DNA of 64,000 bases from Incurvaria masculella (GCA_946894095.1 OX335658.1:13879001-13943000), one strand, 5' to 3'; numbered from the stretch's first letter, positions 1-9,987 are shown. Notes: generated by a model from the letters alone, not told the origin. Numbers and translations: made by a program.

Positions 1-78
1 CTTGCTTCACGGTCGATTATACATACATATATCACATTCCTTGAAATAAGTGACGTACTTGCTTAGTATGAAAAAGTT
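1..78 (+). repeat. Family S repeat fragment (partial, cut by window edge)
   Basis: It matches 2218-2295 almost base for base, including the TTCACGGTCGATTATACATA block and the terminal CTTGCTTAGTATGAAAAA tail. It lies in COPE intron 2, just downstream of the exon 2 donor. Confidence 0.75.
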
Positions 79-117
79 GATTTACTTAACGAACATCAAA
101 TCTTAGAAAACACCAAC

Positions 118-309
118 CCGTGCGTCGATCTCCTCGACAATGGGGCCACGGTTGGCGTCCTGGGAGAGGTACTCGGCGAGGAGGCGCAGCGGCTGCAGCT
201 CGGGCGGGGCGCCACGCAGCTCCTGCAGCGCTACACGCTGGTTGCCCTGAGCGATGTACGCACGGTACAGGAACGCATCACGCTGCACTCCTAATGCGGA
301 TGACGACGG
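118..309 (-). CDS. COPE: Coatomer subunit epsilon (epsilon-COP), coding exon 2
   Basis: Epsilon-COP is a TPR-like alpha-solenoid subunit of the COPI coat, which drives retrograde Golgi-to-ER vesicle transport in the cytosol. This exon encodes 64 residues including RDAFLYRAYIAQGNQ, ELQPLRLLAEYLSQ and IVEEIDAR, which line up with animal epsilon-COP just after its N-terminal helix pair. On the minus strand the acceptor is TTTTGCAG ending at 310 and the donor is GTTGGT starting at 117. Both exon ends are phase 0, which joins in frame with exon 1. The gene continues off the left edge, so most of the roughly 300-residue protein is missing here. A further GT at 113-112 is a possible alternative donor. 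Family assignment is from remembered conserved motifs, not a search. Confidence 0.9.
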
Positions 310-362
310 CTGCAAAACATAAGGCTTACATGATACACATGCATTAAATACTCAATATGTAT

Positions 363-677
363 AATGATTAGGTTATTAAGTTAAGTAATTTATTTATTAA
401 TTAAGACTTTTCACATTGTGGGTTGTTGTTTCCTCGTAGTCCTTAGTTCTTTGCTCCAGATCGTTCTACCAATGTCTCCCAGTTCTTGTGTTATATCATT
501 TATGTGGACGAAAAAAAGAAGACCAAAAAAAAACATAATTTATAGACCAGTGAAGTTTCTTTGCGGGTTCTTCTTCACTGGTTGATCCGCGGATCAATCA
601 AATTGTGACATGACTTAGTGTAGTTTTACTACCAGAAGTTGAATAAATAAATGAAATGAAATGAAATGAAATGAAAT
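363..677 (+). repeat. Family D: LINE-like 3' end with short tandem tail (copy 1)
   Basis: It shares with copies at 3341 and 9683 the blocks CACATTGTGGGTTGTTGTTT, GGGTTCTTCTTCACTG, CCGCGGATCAATCAAATTGT and GTGTAGTTTTACTACC, then AAGTTGAATAAA. It ends in about seven ATGAA units (641-677). A 3'-anchored sequence ending in a variable short tandem repeat is typical of non-LTR retrotransposons. No reverse-transcriptase coding part is present, so it is either 5'-truncated or a dependent SINE. It is antisense to COPE. Confidence 0.65.
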
Positions 678-810
678 TACAAATGTAGGATGGTACTCCT
701 GCATTATCCGTTATCAGGCCGGTTGCATTTAGAATCTTTTTCACTGATCTGAAAGCTTGAATGGAAGTGAACATCACACTAATACAAAATTCTTCGGGAA
801 CCCTCTAATA

Positions 811-1056
811 CAGGGTTTCTTAACCTTTTTCTAGTCACGGCGAAATTTCAATAATGTGACATACCTCCTTCCAAAGTCAATTGAGACACAAAACAACTAT
901 TTATTGATTACGACAGAAATAGTAAAGACACCAACATTTTTGTAGGTTGATAACGTTCATAACATTGATAATACAAGGCCTGTTACAATGGACCCCAGCA
1001 CTCATTCTAGGAGCCTCTAAGGGGTCTGTTGACTAAGTCCTGGTTAAGAAACCCTG
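811..1056. mobile_element. hAT-type MITE (family M, copy 1) with perfect 8-bp target duplication
   Basis: The 246-bp element has terminal inverted repeats CAGGGTTTCTTAACC and GGTTAAGAAACCCTG. It is flanked by an exact 8-bp direct duplication, CTCTAATA, at 803-810 and 1057-1064. Inverted ends starting CAGGG with an 8-bp duplication are the signature of the hAT superfamily. It has no coding capacity and sits in COPE intron 1, 135 bp from the exon 1 donor. Confidence 0.9.
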
Positions 1057-1190
1057 CTCTAATAATAATAGATCATCAGGTAATCAAAGATAACCTCGAT
1101 TGCGCTGGACAATCCGTCGAAAACCCCAAAGCGGTACCCTATATTCTCTAAGCCCGTCGAAGGAATTAAACAACCACTCCTCGTGCGTAC

Positions 1191-1292
1191 CCTTAAGGCC
1201 TGCGCCTCATTGATTGTCTGCTGGTAGTTGCCGACGTAGAACGAGTTGCGGACATCGAAAAGTTCGTCCACGTCAGGCGCGTTGCGGGACAT
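1191..1292 (-). CDS. COPE: Coatomer subunit epsilon (epsilon-COP), coding exon 1 with start codon
   Basis: The first coding exon encodes 34 residues from ATG at 1292-1290. The motif DELFDVRNSFYVGNYQQTIN followed by EAQ is the hallmark N-terminus of epsilon-COP (the human protein has [20 protein letters not shown]). The exon ends after an AGG arginine codon with a GTACGC donor at 1190, phase 0, matching the phase-0 acceptor of exon 2. The reading frame stays open upstream to 1349, but those 19 residues look like translated 5'UTR, because family members start just before the DELFDV block. The assembled N-terminus reads NEAQALR then PSSSALGVQRDAF across the junction, in register with known orthologues. 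Confidence 0.92.
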
Positions 1293-1895
1293 CTTGACTT
1301 CCACACTCCAGTCGGATCGTTTTTCTACAACTGATATAAGGCCACGCAATGATTTTACACAGGAATTACCACAAGCGGAGCACTGATAAAATTAAAAACA
1401 AGCTAGAAAAATCTGAAAAAGATCTACACCCAACACTCCAACCACTTCAACGTCATTTGACAGTTGACACTTGACACTGACGTTTAAGGCAAGCAGCGTA
1501 CCGAACTTGACTTTACGGATTTAGCATTCCATTACTTAAGTTCCCGGCCACCAATTTTTAAAGTAAAATGTTTGTGAATGGAAAAAAATAGAGTGCCGTA
1601 CGAAAATACTATTTATAAACGTGTAAATGATATAGGCTTTATCTCAAATTAAGTATTTTGCGGACGTATTAGGTGTTCTATATAGACCTCCACTATTAAA
1701 AAGGTAGCTGAATGTACAAGCAGGTGGGTTCTGAAATTCACCAATTTCAAACGTTCACCTCTACATCCAGTCCCCATTCCATTTAATCAACCGATGCTGT
1801 AGATCCATTATTGTTAGGATCAGTGCACATTAGCTCTTAATTTAGTTATAAATTAGCAGTCATAAATTAGCTAGATCATCTGAGATTTATATGTA
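1293..1895. other. COPE 5'UTR and upstream region
   Basis: The region is AT-rich with no confident TATA box. A TGACAGTTGACACTTGACAC block lies at 1457-1476. The COPE transcription start is probably within about 200 bp of 1292, but no motif fixes it. Confidence 0.4.
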
Positions 1896-1900
1896 ACAGT

Positions 1901-2295
1901 GAATGTGACATATATAATATGTATGTATAATCGACCGTGAAGCAAGGATACATTAATTGAAGAAAGAGCCCAGTAAAATATGAATATGAAGCGTTAATTA
2001 AATGTATGTAGGTATAACCTTAAACACTGTGTTAGTAGGAGACATTCATTACGGGAGGAGCGACTGTAGGAGAATACTAAATTATGGGTATACAGTCGGT
2101 GGCGAAATTGGTAGACGCAATACCCGCGAATGGTATGTTTTGCTGGTTCGGGTCCAGCCTTGCAGTATATTCTTAAAATAGTTCTTTTTACTGGGCTCTT
2201 CTTCAATTAATGTATCCATGCTTCACGGTCGATTATACATACATAGATGTCACATTCCTTGAAACAAGCGACGTACCTGCTTAGTACGAAAAATT
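1901..2295 (+). repeat. Family S SINE-like element with fold-back arms around a tRNA-like core
   Basis: The left arm (1901-1979) is the near reverse complement of the right arm (2187-2257); shared blocks include TAATCGACCGTGAAGC and AGAGCCCAGTAAAA. Between them lies a tRNA-like core (2093-2165). The element ends GCGACGTACCTGCTTAGTAC (2270-2289) followed by AAAA, the same tail as at 30915-30955 and 45-75. Related copies are at 7766-8030, 16841-16909 and 30060-30955. Confidence 0.7.
2093..2165 (+). ncRNA. tRNA-like sequence (Pol III promoter core of family S)
   Basis: Folded by hand, it has a 3-bp D stem (GCG/CGC) with loop AAATTGGTAGA, a perfect 5-bp anticodon stem (2120-2124 with 2132-2136) around the 7-nt loop CGCGAAT, a 5-nt variable region, and a perfect 5-bp T stem (2142-2146 with 2154-2158) around TTCGGGT. 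The acceptor stem pairs poorly: of seven positions, three are Watson-Crick and two are GU. Position 33 is G rather than the usual T, so it is unlikely to be a working tRNA. The A-box (TGGCGAAATTGG) and B-box (GGTTCGGGTCC) are intact. The anticodon position reads CGA. I interpret it as a SINE head or tRNA pseudogene. Confidence 0.6.
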
Positions 2296-2715
2296 ATATT
2301 AACTACATGTAATCTAAGCATGTAACAGTGTTAGATTTGATAACAAATTGCCCAAAGAGGTCAGGGATTTAGGTGATTTTTTTTTAAAGTTCAGATTAAG
2401 AAATTCTTAACACAAAAGGCTTATTATAGTGTTAAAGTTGATAAATTTTAATTTCCTGTGAGTTTGACCGCATGCTGTACCCAGTCAGCATGCGTATCGT
2501 ACGATAATTTTTTTTTTACTAATTTTGCTTATTTTTATGATAAATACTAACGTAGTATGAAATTACTAAAAAAACAATAACAATATTGAGTTGATTCAAT
2601 TTCGTATCAATAATGACGAGGGCTCTGTACTCCAACAATTATATTAATCTTTTCTAGTTTTAAGTAACTTAAACTGAGGGATTCTGTTTCTATTGTTTTT
2701 TGTTCTTTGCCTTAA

Positions 2716-3302
2716 TCTGTTCATATTCCGGGAGGTCACGACATTTTTGGTCACGATAAGGTAAATGGCTGAATCTGGGTTCACATGTTAGAGACCAACC
2801 CTCTGATGCTAAATATGTCGGTCTGCCTATGCCAAGTGGTTGCGTTAACTAGATTGGCTATATAAAATATATGTTAGTATGTACCTGCTGATGAATATAC
2901 TGATCGTCTAGAATCATTGATATCTATTAATTATACAACAATAACAAGTCGGTTTTTCATTTAAATACTTAAATATACGTAAAGTTATATCTGTAACCTA
3001 AATCGCCTATAACTACGAAATGCAACCAAAGATTTGTTCAGTTTTAGTATTGCTGAGCAAGTATGCACTGATACTTTCATGCTTCGTCATTTGCATCCAT
3101 TTACCATATCATTTATATATTTTGTGACCATAATACTTTTTCAGGCGCTTTATCTACGTAACGCAACCACTTGGCGCAGGCAGACTGACACATTTAGCTT
3201 CAGAGGATTGGTCTTTATCCTGCGAACCCAGTTTCAGCCATTATCGTATTCGTTAGCCATTACGTTATCGTTACCATTTTTGTCGCGACCTCCTAGTCTA
3301 TC
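2716..3302 (+). mobile_element. Family C: ~585-bp MITE with long terminal inverted repeats (copy 1)
   Basis: The left end (GGGAGGTCACGAC, then TGGCTGAATCTGGGTTCAC, then CCAAGTGGTTGCGTTAACTA) is mirrored at the right end (CGTAACGCAACCACTTGGCG, then GAACCCAGTTTCAGCCATTA, then GTCGCGACCTCC). The inverted repeats are about 140 bp with scattered mismatches. Internal sequence is AT-rich and non-coding. The same element occurs inverted at 13037 and 25977. Confidence 0.8.
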
Positions 3303-3340
3303 AACCAAGGAATTGTCTGGCAGTAGCATTTATATCTAAG

Positions 3341-3506
3341 TATGTATTTCATAATTGTGGACGGAAAAATATGTTATGTAGACCCCTGAAGTTTCTTTGC
3401 GGGTTCTTCTTTACTGGGTTGATCGAATCCGCGGATCTTTGTGACGTAACTTGGTGTAGTTTGACTACCAAAAAGTTTAAATAAATGAAATTAAATTAAA
3501 TGAAAC
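3341..3506 (+). repeat. Family D LINE-like 3' end (copy 2)
   Basis: It contains TTTCTTTGCGGGTTCTTCTT, GATCGAATCCGCGGATC and GGTGTAGTTTGACTACC, then a tail of AAATTA/AAATGA units. It follows family C copy 1 directly. Confidence 0.6.
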
Positions 3507-4504
3507 CCGAACTGTAGTAAGGCATTATTTAATTGTAGTTGGTGGTCAGAATCTCATACAGGAATCTTATTCATACATTATAACAGATTATATTATAACA
3601 TTATGCTAGGTAGTAGCATTTAAAGGGTTAAAATGGTTAATTTGGTTTTTTAGCTGTGAAAATAATAAGGTTTTTGTGTGGGCAGAACGAATTTTTTTGA
3701 GTCGTGCAACAAAACATAATCCACCTTTTTTGCTTCAAATATGCCCAGGAATACGTGGTTAACGTTTGGATCAACCAATCTCGCTTACCAGATATTTAAA
3801 TGATAGCTTAAACAATCTATGACTGATTAAGGGAAGTATTACGAACGGAAACAAAAACAATAGAACTAATAGCAATTGTTTTTGATCCAAAACGTATCCT
3901 GAATTCGCAAAAGTGTTGAGGGATTAAGTCCTCCTTTGCAAGGATTACGGGATCGAGAAAATGATGTTCAGAAGGCAGATACGGAATCTTCTGTAGCAGA
4001 TCCTATCTTCCGAAAAAAACAAAAGAGATAATACATTTCGGTAGAAACCATGTCCTCATCGACATGACGAGATCTCTGATTAAAATATACGAAACATCAA
4101 TACATTGCTATTGGCCTCAATCTCGCATTCGTAAGGAAATGCACGCATTCAACTTCATATACAGCTCGTGGCTTATCATGGACCCCTTGCGAAATTTCTA
4201 AAATATGACGGAACCCTTCCACACTTTATTAAAGAGAAATAAAACAAGGCATTTAAAAAAATGCATGCGTTTGTTTTATTTTCAAAGCAAAAGGTATGTT
4301 AAGGGCACCAACTGACTCCAGCATTGATAATGGCGATCTTCGGAAGCATTGAGTTTGCGTTACTTAGGGTTTATTGCACACAGCGCGTGAAAATCGAGCG
4401 CGACGAAGCGAAATCTATTTCCTAAAGTAAATTAATATATGTTTCACGGTTATTCACTATATAAATATGTGATCTTGTACCACAAAAAAGAAAATTGTCT
4501 AAAT
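3507..4504. other. AT-rich intergenic stretch, no gene seen
   Basis: I see no coding signature. A short piece at 4176-4240 (CATGGACCCCTTGCGAAATT and following) resembles the interior of the hAT MITE at 811-1056 and is probably a decayed relative. Confidence 0.4.
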
Positions 4505-4860
4505 CGTTTATAGTTCAAAGATTCAAAGATTTTATTCAGCGATTTTTTGGTATACACTTTTTTATAACTACGTCAAATGGCATGCATGTTACGAGTATCA
4601 TTTAAATAAACAAATAAACAATGTTACAGCATCATACATTTTTTTTTTCAATTACAATTGGAATAGAGCGACCTTTGGCTCTTAATATAAATTTAAAGAT
4701 ATCAATGAAATTAAGATAAATATAAAGTACAATAATGACAAAAATGTTGTAATGTTTATGGAAGATAATTAAACCCAATAAATATTTGAATATTTCCAAG
4801 GGCCGGCTTGGAAACCTAGTAAAAACTTGTAAATAGGTGTTGACAAACATATTTTTTTTA
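4505..4860 (-). repeat. LINE-like 3' tail, minus orientation
   Basis: TTCAAAGATTCAAAGATTTT (4515-4534) leading into TTATTCAGCG is, on the minus strand, the CTTTGAATCTTTGAA-ending tail common on lepidopteran retroposons. The following 200 bp are AT-rich and show no reading frame I recognise. Confidence 0.45.
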
Positions 4861-5015
4861 AAGAATATAAGTAACTTATATAAAACCCTTTTGCGGTAAT
4901 TTACTAGATTAAGACTCTTAACTTTGATATTTATACCGGTGTTTATATTATACCGACGCTGAGATAAAATAAAAATAAACCCACAATGTTGAAGGTTAGC
5001 CTCATATTACGAGCG

Positions 5016-5036
5016 GTTAGGTTAGGTTAGGTTAGG
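5016..5036 (+). repeat. Short interstitial TTAGG array
   Basis: Four tandem copies of the insect telomere unit TTAGG lie in AT-rich DNA. The array is very short and could arise by replication slippage. Confidence 0.8.
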
Positions 5037-5132
5037 TCATATCAAACATGGACTCCCAGCTCTCATGCCACGGACCCCCAGCAGTCATGCCACGGGTCCA
5101 TGGCATGGACCCCAGGTTAAGCAACCCTGGGC
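5037..5132. repeat. Decayed hAT-like MITE end with internal tandem duplication
   Basis: The segment ends CAGGTTAAGCAACCCTGGGC, resembling the TTAAGAAACCCTG end of the MITE at 811-1056. Inside, a CATGCCACGG unit is present twice. Confidence 0.4.
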
Positions 5133-5466
5133 TAGAGGACTTGCCTTTCATGCACTACTTTCTCTTTCTTTCTGAGTTGGATAAGTGCATTTCGTTACCA
5201 ATGCGAGCTGTTCCATTGTTTGGAACCCATGTAAAACTGTAGTTCCCCTTCCCCTACTAAGCGGTAGCGGTATGAAACTATTGTTGAAGGGGCAATGAAA
5301 AATTATCCGTATTTTCCATCCAGTTCAGTGCAGCCGTGCTCATGAAGGTAAGATTCTGGCATGGCACCTATTCCTTGGGGAATGTGGCAGATAATAACAT
5401 AAAGCAGTGCAGCTAATATATATATATAGTTGTGTGGTATTAGCCATCCATGTGAGGTTGCATAAA
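5133..5466 (+). repeat. Family B tRNA-derived SINE (copy 1)
   Basis: Shared blocks include TTCTGAGTTGGATAAGTGCA, CCATCCAGTTCAGTGCAGCC, GCATGGCACCTATTCC and TATTAGCCATCCATG. The tRNA head is lost or decayed. An AT dinucleotide run lies at 5416-5429. Confidence 0.75.
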
Positions 5467-6368
5467 CAAAAGAAAGATAAATAAAGTGGTGTATTAAAGT
5501 GGCGGGGAGTGCCACCCATAACCTCTGGCAAACAATATACCGGCATCCTCTGAGCGCGACCGGGAATATAAAGTAACCCGTGTTTTTAAGGAAGGGGTGA
5601 AATATCGAAAAATCTTCTGTGGCCTAGATCCATATTAACCAGGCATCTAAATCATGTTTTGTGTTCATCAGTCGAACTCGTCGCTAATTTCTTCGAGTTC
5701 TATCTAATTTTTTTTTATGAATTCCACTCACATAAGCATTATAAAAGCAATAGGAAAACCTTTATCAGCATTAATTTGTCCCTTTTAGGTTGCACAAAAG
5801 CTCAACGATTTTCTCACAATTATCTCTTGTTCCTTCGAGAGATTTAAAATTAAAAGGAACACAGTCCTGGGGGCCAATTAGATTACTTCCGACCCATTCT
5901 GGTGCATTTACGGATCGCTCCTGAAAATGGATATGTAATTTTTCGTTAGCGCTGAATTCGTAAACACATAGTTTTATTTCGTGCCACTCATTCCGCATTG
6001 ACGCTGCGATCGATTTCCAGAATACCAAAGTAAAGTAAAGGAAATTTCTCTCCAGAATTGGCCTCCTGCACTCGCACATAAATACTAGTGGGTAGGCACC
6101 ATACAAGAATGGATTTATGATCTAGAAAATATTCAATATGTATCTGTCGGATGTTTTTTTCTGGTATTAGTCAACAATTACCCATTTTAGCGAAATTACA
6201 AGAGTTTTGTTTTCCGAATTACATTTTTGTTGTAATTAGGAAGAAATGTCTCTTCTAAAGAAACAGGTCACTAAAAATGAGAAATGAAATTAGTTGTTTT
6301 TTTCTGAATTTGATAACGGCGAATGCCGAAATATTACTGCTTTTCATGATCTATATGTTGTGTTTCAG

Positions 6369-6486
6369 GATCGGCTCCCGATTCCCGATCCTGCACTCCC
6401 TGCACACCATTGCAGCTCCAGGGGCGCGGCTCGCGCCACCCGATCCGCATAGAGACGGCGGCGCGGGACACAAGAGGGGGCGTTCA
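6369..6486 (+). other. GC-rich candidate exon of unknown gene
   Basis: A 118-bp GC-rich block stands out in AT-rich DNA and directly follows TTGTGTTTCAG, a good splice acceptor. One frame reads GSRFPILHSLHTIAAP and remains open, but I recognise no domain and see no convincing donor at the right end. It could be an untranslated exon, a decayed coding exon or a transposon fragment. Confidence 0.2.
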
Positions 6487-6573
6487 GCTACATATAACCA
6501 GATTAGCTGTCTTTCTTATTTATTTACTTATTTATTTATTTATTTACTTATTTAGTTAGTTTTACCGTATTGG

Positions 6574-6799
6574 TTCTGTAGGAAGACATAATATTAATAA
6601 CAACGATTGTTGTTTTTGTGTTTGTTGTAGAGACAGCACCATAACCATTTCTAATATTAAGTAATATTATTTCTGCCTACAAAACGAATATAATAAATAA
6701 ATAAACGAGTAAGTATTTATTATGATATTCATTCTGTAGGCAGAAATAATATTAATAACACCGATTGTTGTTTTTGTGTTTATTGTAGAAACAGCACCA
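6574..6799. repeat. 68-bp direct repeat pair enclosing a 30-bp inverted repeat
   Basis: Units 6574-6641 and 6732-6799 are close direct copies sharing CGATTGTTGTTTTTGTGTTT. The segment 6661-6690 is the near reverse complement of 6726-6755 (GTAGGCAGAAATAATATTA). The right inverted arm overlaps the start of the second direct copy. Confidence 0.8.
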
Positions 6800-7063
6800 A
6801 GGATTGCTCACAGTTGAAAATAGGTACTACAGCAATTCAAGCATAAAATTATATTGATATGTATGTATGTGCCTATAGAATGCACCGATGTACCCAGTTC
6901 CCTGGGGAGGCGGTTCCGACCGTTGGCAATGGGTTTGCTTAATAATAAGACTTCCTATAGAAAGCTGAGGCTGTACGAATCTTTTGTTCGGTCCGGCTCT
7001 GAGATTTTTTGCTTTCCTACTTACTGTGAATTAAGATCGGCGTACCTTGGTACCAGAGCCGGT

Positions 7064-7400
7064 AGTCTAAGTTGTCACTTAAATTGGCGTTACGGCAAAC
7101 CGATCGACTGGCGTTTTAAAATGTATGGAGAAATTGAAGAGCGCGCGCAGCGGGCGTTAAGCGAACTAACATTTGCGAGTCCGAGCTTGATTTGACAGCT
7201 TACTCAACGTTGCCGTAAATACGTCGACGTTGCCGTTTACGTCCACACCGCGTTTTCATACAAATCGGAAGTCCGCGTTTGACTTTGACAGCTTGAAGAA
7301 GTAAAACCACAGAATATCTAGTAAAAACTTGTATGGAGTTTGGAGAAAACGCCAGTCGATCGGTTTGCCGTAAACGCCAATTTAGGTGAGAACTCAGACT
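7064..7400 (+). mobile_element. Family G MITE (337 bp, copy 1, uninterrupted)
   Basis: It begins AGTCTAAGTTGTCACTTAAA and ends TTTAGGTGAGAACTCAGACT, with inverted ends that continue inward through GGCAAACCGATCGACTGGCG and its complement near 7350. It contains a single TTAA at 7157-7160, the exact site at which the copy at 13825-15112 is interrupted. Copy 2 (46657-46993) is inverted and also 337 bp. Confidence 0.85.
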
Positions 7401-7765
7401 TCACCTTCTGGTGAGAGCAACGAGCTATAGATCTACTCACCGAGTGGACTAAGTGACATTACAACATACATGAAATATGAATTGTATGCACTGATATGAA
7501 GTCATATTTCATAGAGAAAGTTAAGGAAAAATTTTGAGGCAACGCTACAAACATAAAAAAATGTTTGCAATATTTTATATTTTATCTTTATATTATATTG
7601 TTCTAGCTGACGTTCTCGGCTCCGCTCGGATCAATTTCGTTTTGGACTCATGTCAGGCCGAATTATTTCCTGGATATTATATGAGTTCCCCATACACATT
7701 TTTATCCCATATTTCACCTCCTTCGATTTTCGCCACAAACGTGTCTTTAATTAAATTTAAATAAT

Positions 7766-8033
7766 ATGTATGTAGAATCGACCGTAAAGCAAGGAAACAT
7801 TAATTAAAGAAAGATAGCTGTTAAAAGAACCATTTTATAAATATACAGCATTGACAATAACCAGCCAACATACCTATCGCGGGTTTATTGTGTCTGCCAA
7901 TTTCGCGACTTGCTGTGTATCCATAATTTGTAATTCTCCTATGGTCCTTCTTCCGTTATCAATGCGTCCTACTAATATAGATGTTGCGGACATTGGTGAT
8001 AAAGATGTTAATTTTTGCAGCTATATTTCTTAA
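7766..8033 (-). repeat. Family S element (copy 2)
   Basis: TAGAATCGACCGTAAAGCAA (7774-7793) matches the arm of the 1901 element. The tRNA-like core is on the minus strand at about 7868-7922, with A-box region CGCGAAATTGGCAGA, more decayed than at 2093. Confidence 0.65.
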
Positions 8034-8307
8034 CGGTAAAGGTATATTAATTTAATGTTTGTAAGTTTCTAGTTATCTTTATAATAGTAATATCGACTAT
8101 TCGTTAACATTATTCTTTGAAAAAGAGATCATATTAAACTGTCGACAATAGCCATAAACTATAAACCAGCTACGGAATCCCTTATGTTTTTATAATAGCT
8201 CTTAGGTTAATTTAGAAGGTACCTAGGATTTATTTAGTTTCGTCGAAATGGCGGCATGATTGAATCGCATTCTGCCACAGAACAAAACAATAGCTTAATC
8301 TGCAGAT

Positions 8308-8554
8308 CAGGGGGCCCATTTAGGTAAGAGTGAGTTCGAGTTCGGGAGTGGGTTAACCTAAAAATAGCTGGGAAATATATTATTATATTAATAACGAAAC
8401 CGTTATTTATACTTCCAACGTATTTAAGGGACAGATCAGATTTTTACCTAACTGTAATGATATTCTAGAAGTGTGGAAACATTAACTATTTAAAAAAGTG
8501 AGTTGATATTTAGTGACGAATTCGAACTCACTCTTTCCCTGAATGGACCCCCTG
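8308..8554. mobile_element. Family I MITE (copy 1)
   Basis: The terminal inverted repeats are about 35 bp, starting CAGGGGGCCCATT with GTGAGTTCGAGTTCG inside. A second full copy is at 42339-42591. I could not find a clear target duplication at either copy. Confidence 0.8.
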
Positions 8555-8647
8555 GTACTTACGTTACTACGAACAATGAAACCGAAAATGCAAGTAAAGA
8601 AGATTACAAGTCCGGATTAGTCCCGAATGTTGTAGGAAAGACTTCAT

Positions 8648-8830
8648 GTAACTGGACATGGATGGGTGATACCACACCTACTGTCATGACATTAGCCCAA
8701 CACACCATATAGGAACTAGGTGCCATGCCAGGACCTTTCTTAAATTGCACGGCTAAATTAAACTACATTAAACGGACAATTTTCATTGCTGCTTCGACCA
8801 CCGTCCATTCAATTCGATGGTACAAAATGG
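8648..8830 (-). repeat. Family B SINE, truncated (copy 2)
   Basis: It contains AACTGGACATGGATGG, TTAGCCCAACACACCA and GGTGCCATGCCAGGACC. The head half is missing. Confidence 0.75.
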
Positions 8831-9682
8831 CATAAAAACTCGTTGAACGTACTTGGTATCTGCTGTCTAATGTGTTAATTTCGCTTACTCCTATCAAGAT
8901 GTCCCCAACCCTCCCACAAGACGTAACCAATGGGCTAAGTGCGCGCGGCAAAAATGCAATGACGACCAAGCGAAGCGAGGGTCACTTCGTAAAAATCAAA
9001 AACGGTTTTGCCAACTGCACATAATATCGTGCTTCAGGCAAATGTACATAAAAAATATATAATTATTCTATGGTGCCACCCAACACCTAAGACTTTATTA
9101 TATCAGAAGCTAAATGGTAGCATGACTAGGTGACGAAAATAAACCTTATTCTAGCAATGTCGGCTATCATAAAAAAACATAAAATTAAATCAAATTCGTT
9201 GATTTATTATATTATACAATTTATATATATGTATGATTTAAAAGCTTGTCGCGATCCTAACCTGCATAAATTGATTATTTTAAGGAACTTTTTTTTTATT
9301 TCTTCTTGTTTATTTATATAAATCGACTACTATAACAGATATCTACTTTACATATTTCTAAACATTAGAACCCGCTATTATTTTTGAATTCACGTACAAT
9401 ACGGCACTTGGAATCCAACCCTGAGGGCAGCAGCCATGTCATGGTGAAACATAGAATGGGTTAATTGTATGCGTATACAACATTTCGTGTCAATGCTGTT
9501 AAACCTTGAGGAGTTCCCTCATTAGGAGCCAACCAGGTGACACTTAGAATGGAATATCATAATTAAATCCGTATAAAAAATTTCGTGTTCGTACTCATAA
9601 CCGTTGAAGAGTTCTTTTTGTCTGGAGCTAACCTTTGGTGTCAATTCAGGTCATGTTACCATAAAAATGCACGAATGTTAAG
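8831..9682. other. Intergenic stretch, no gene seen
   Basis: The part from 9360 to 9655 has a weak internal duplication (ATTTCGTGT... GTTGAAGAGTTC-like blocks about 110 bp apart) and may be an old repeat. No open frame is recognised. Confidence 0.35.
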
Positions 9683-9987
9683 GTTATTAGGTTAAGTAAT
9701 GTATAATTTAAGACTTTGCACATTGTGGGTTGTTGTTTCCTCGTAGTTCTTAGTTCTTTGCCTTAGACCGTTCTACCAATGTAAGTTTGGCCGTAGCATT
9801 TAGGTATGATATCATAATTCTGTTTAAATAGACAAAAAAAACAATAACTTAATCAGTGAAGTTTTTTTGTGGATTCTTCTTCACTGAGTTGATCGAATCC
9901 GCGGATCAATCAAATTGTGACTTGTCTTGGTGTAGTTTGACTACCAGAAGTTGAATAAACAAATTAAATTAAATTAATGAGAGAAAA
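9683..9987 (+). repeat. Family D LINE-like 3' end (copy 3)
   Basis: This is the longest match to copy 1, from GGTTATTAGGTTAAGTAAT through GATCGAATCCGCGGATCAAT to an AAATTAAATTA tail. It carries an extra segment at 9787-9850. Confidence 0.65.

Larger units (their letters stand above)
310..1190 (-). other. COPE intron 1 (881 bp) carrying two repeat insertions
   Basis: This intron is bounded by a GTACGC donor (1190) and a GCAG acceptor (310). It holds a LINE-like 3' tail (363-677) and a complete hAT-type MITE (811-1056), so well over half of the intron is repeat-derived. Confidence 0.85.
5467..7063. other. Intergenic stretch with simple repeats; no confirmed gene
   Basis: It contains an open frame on the minus strand (5771-6106) that lacks an ATG at its beginning and is not recognised, a TTTA-type tract (6517-6555), and an unusual duplicated and inverted cluster (6574-6799). 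A GC-rich candidate exon at 6369-6486 is listed separately. Confidence 0.4.

Noticed and set aside
3034..3339. 101-codon frame (and its near-copy at 26040-26231 minus)
   Set aside because: Translation of the family C MITE terminal region; the similarity reflects the repeat, not a protein family.
5771..6106. 111-codon minus-strand frame
   Set aside because: It opens at a TTG, not ATG, and shows no domain or splice signals; insufficient to call a gene.
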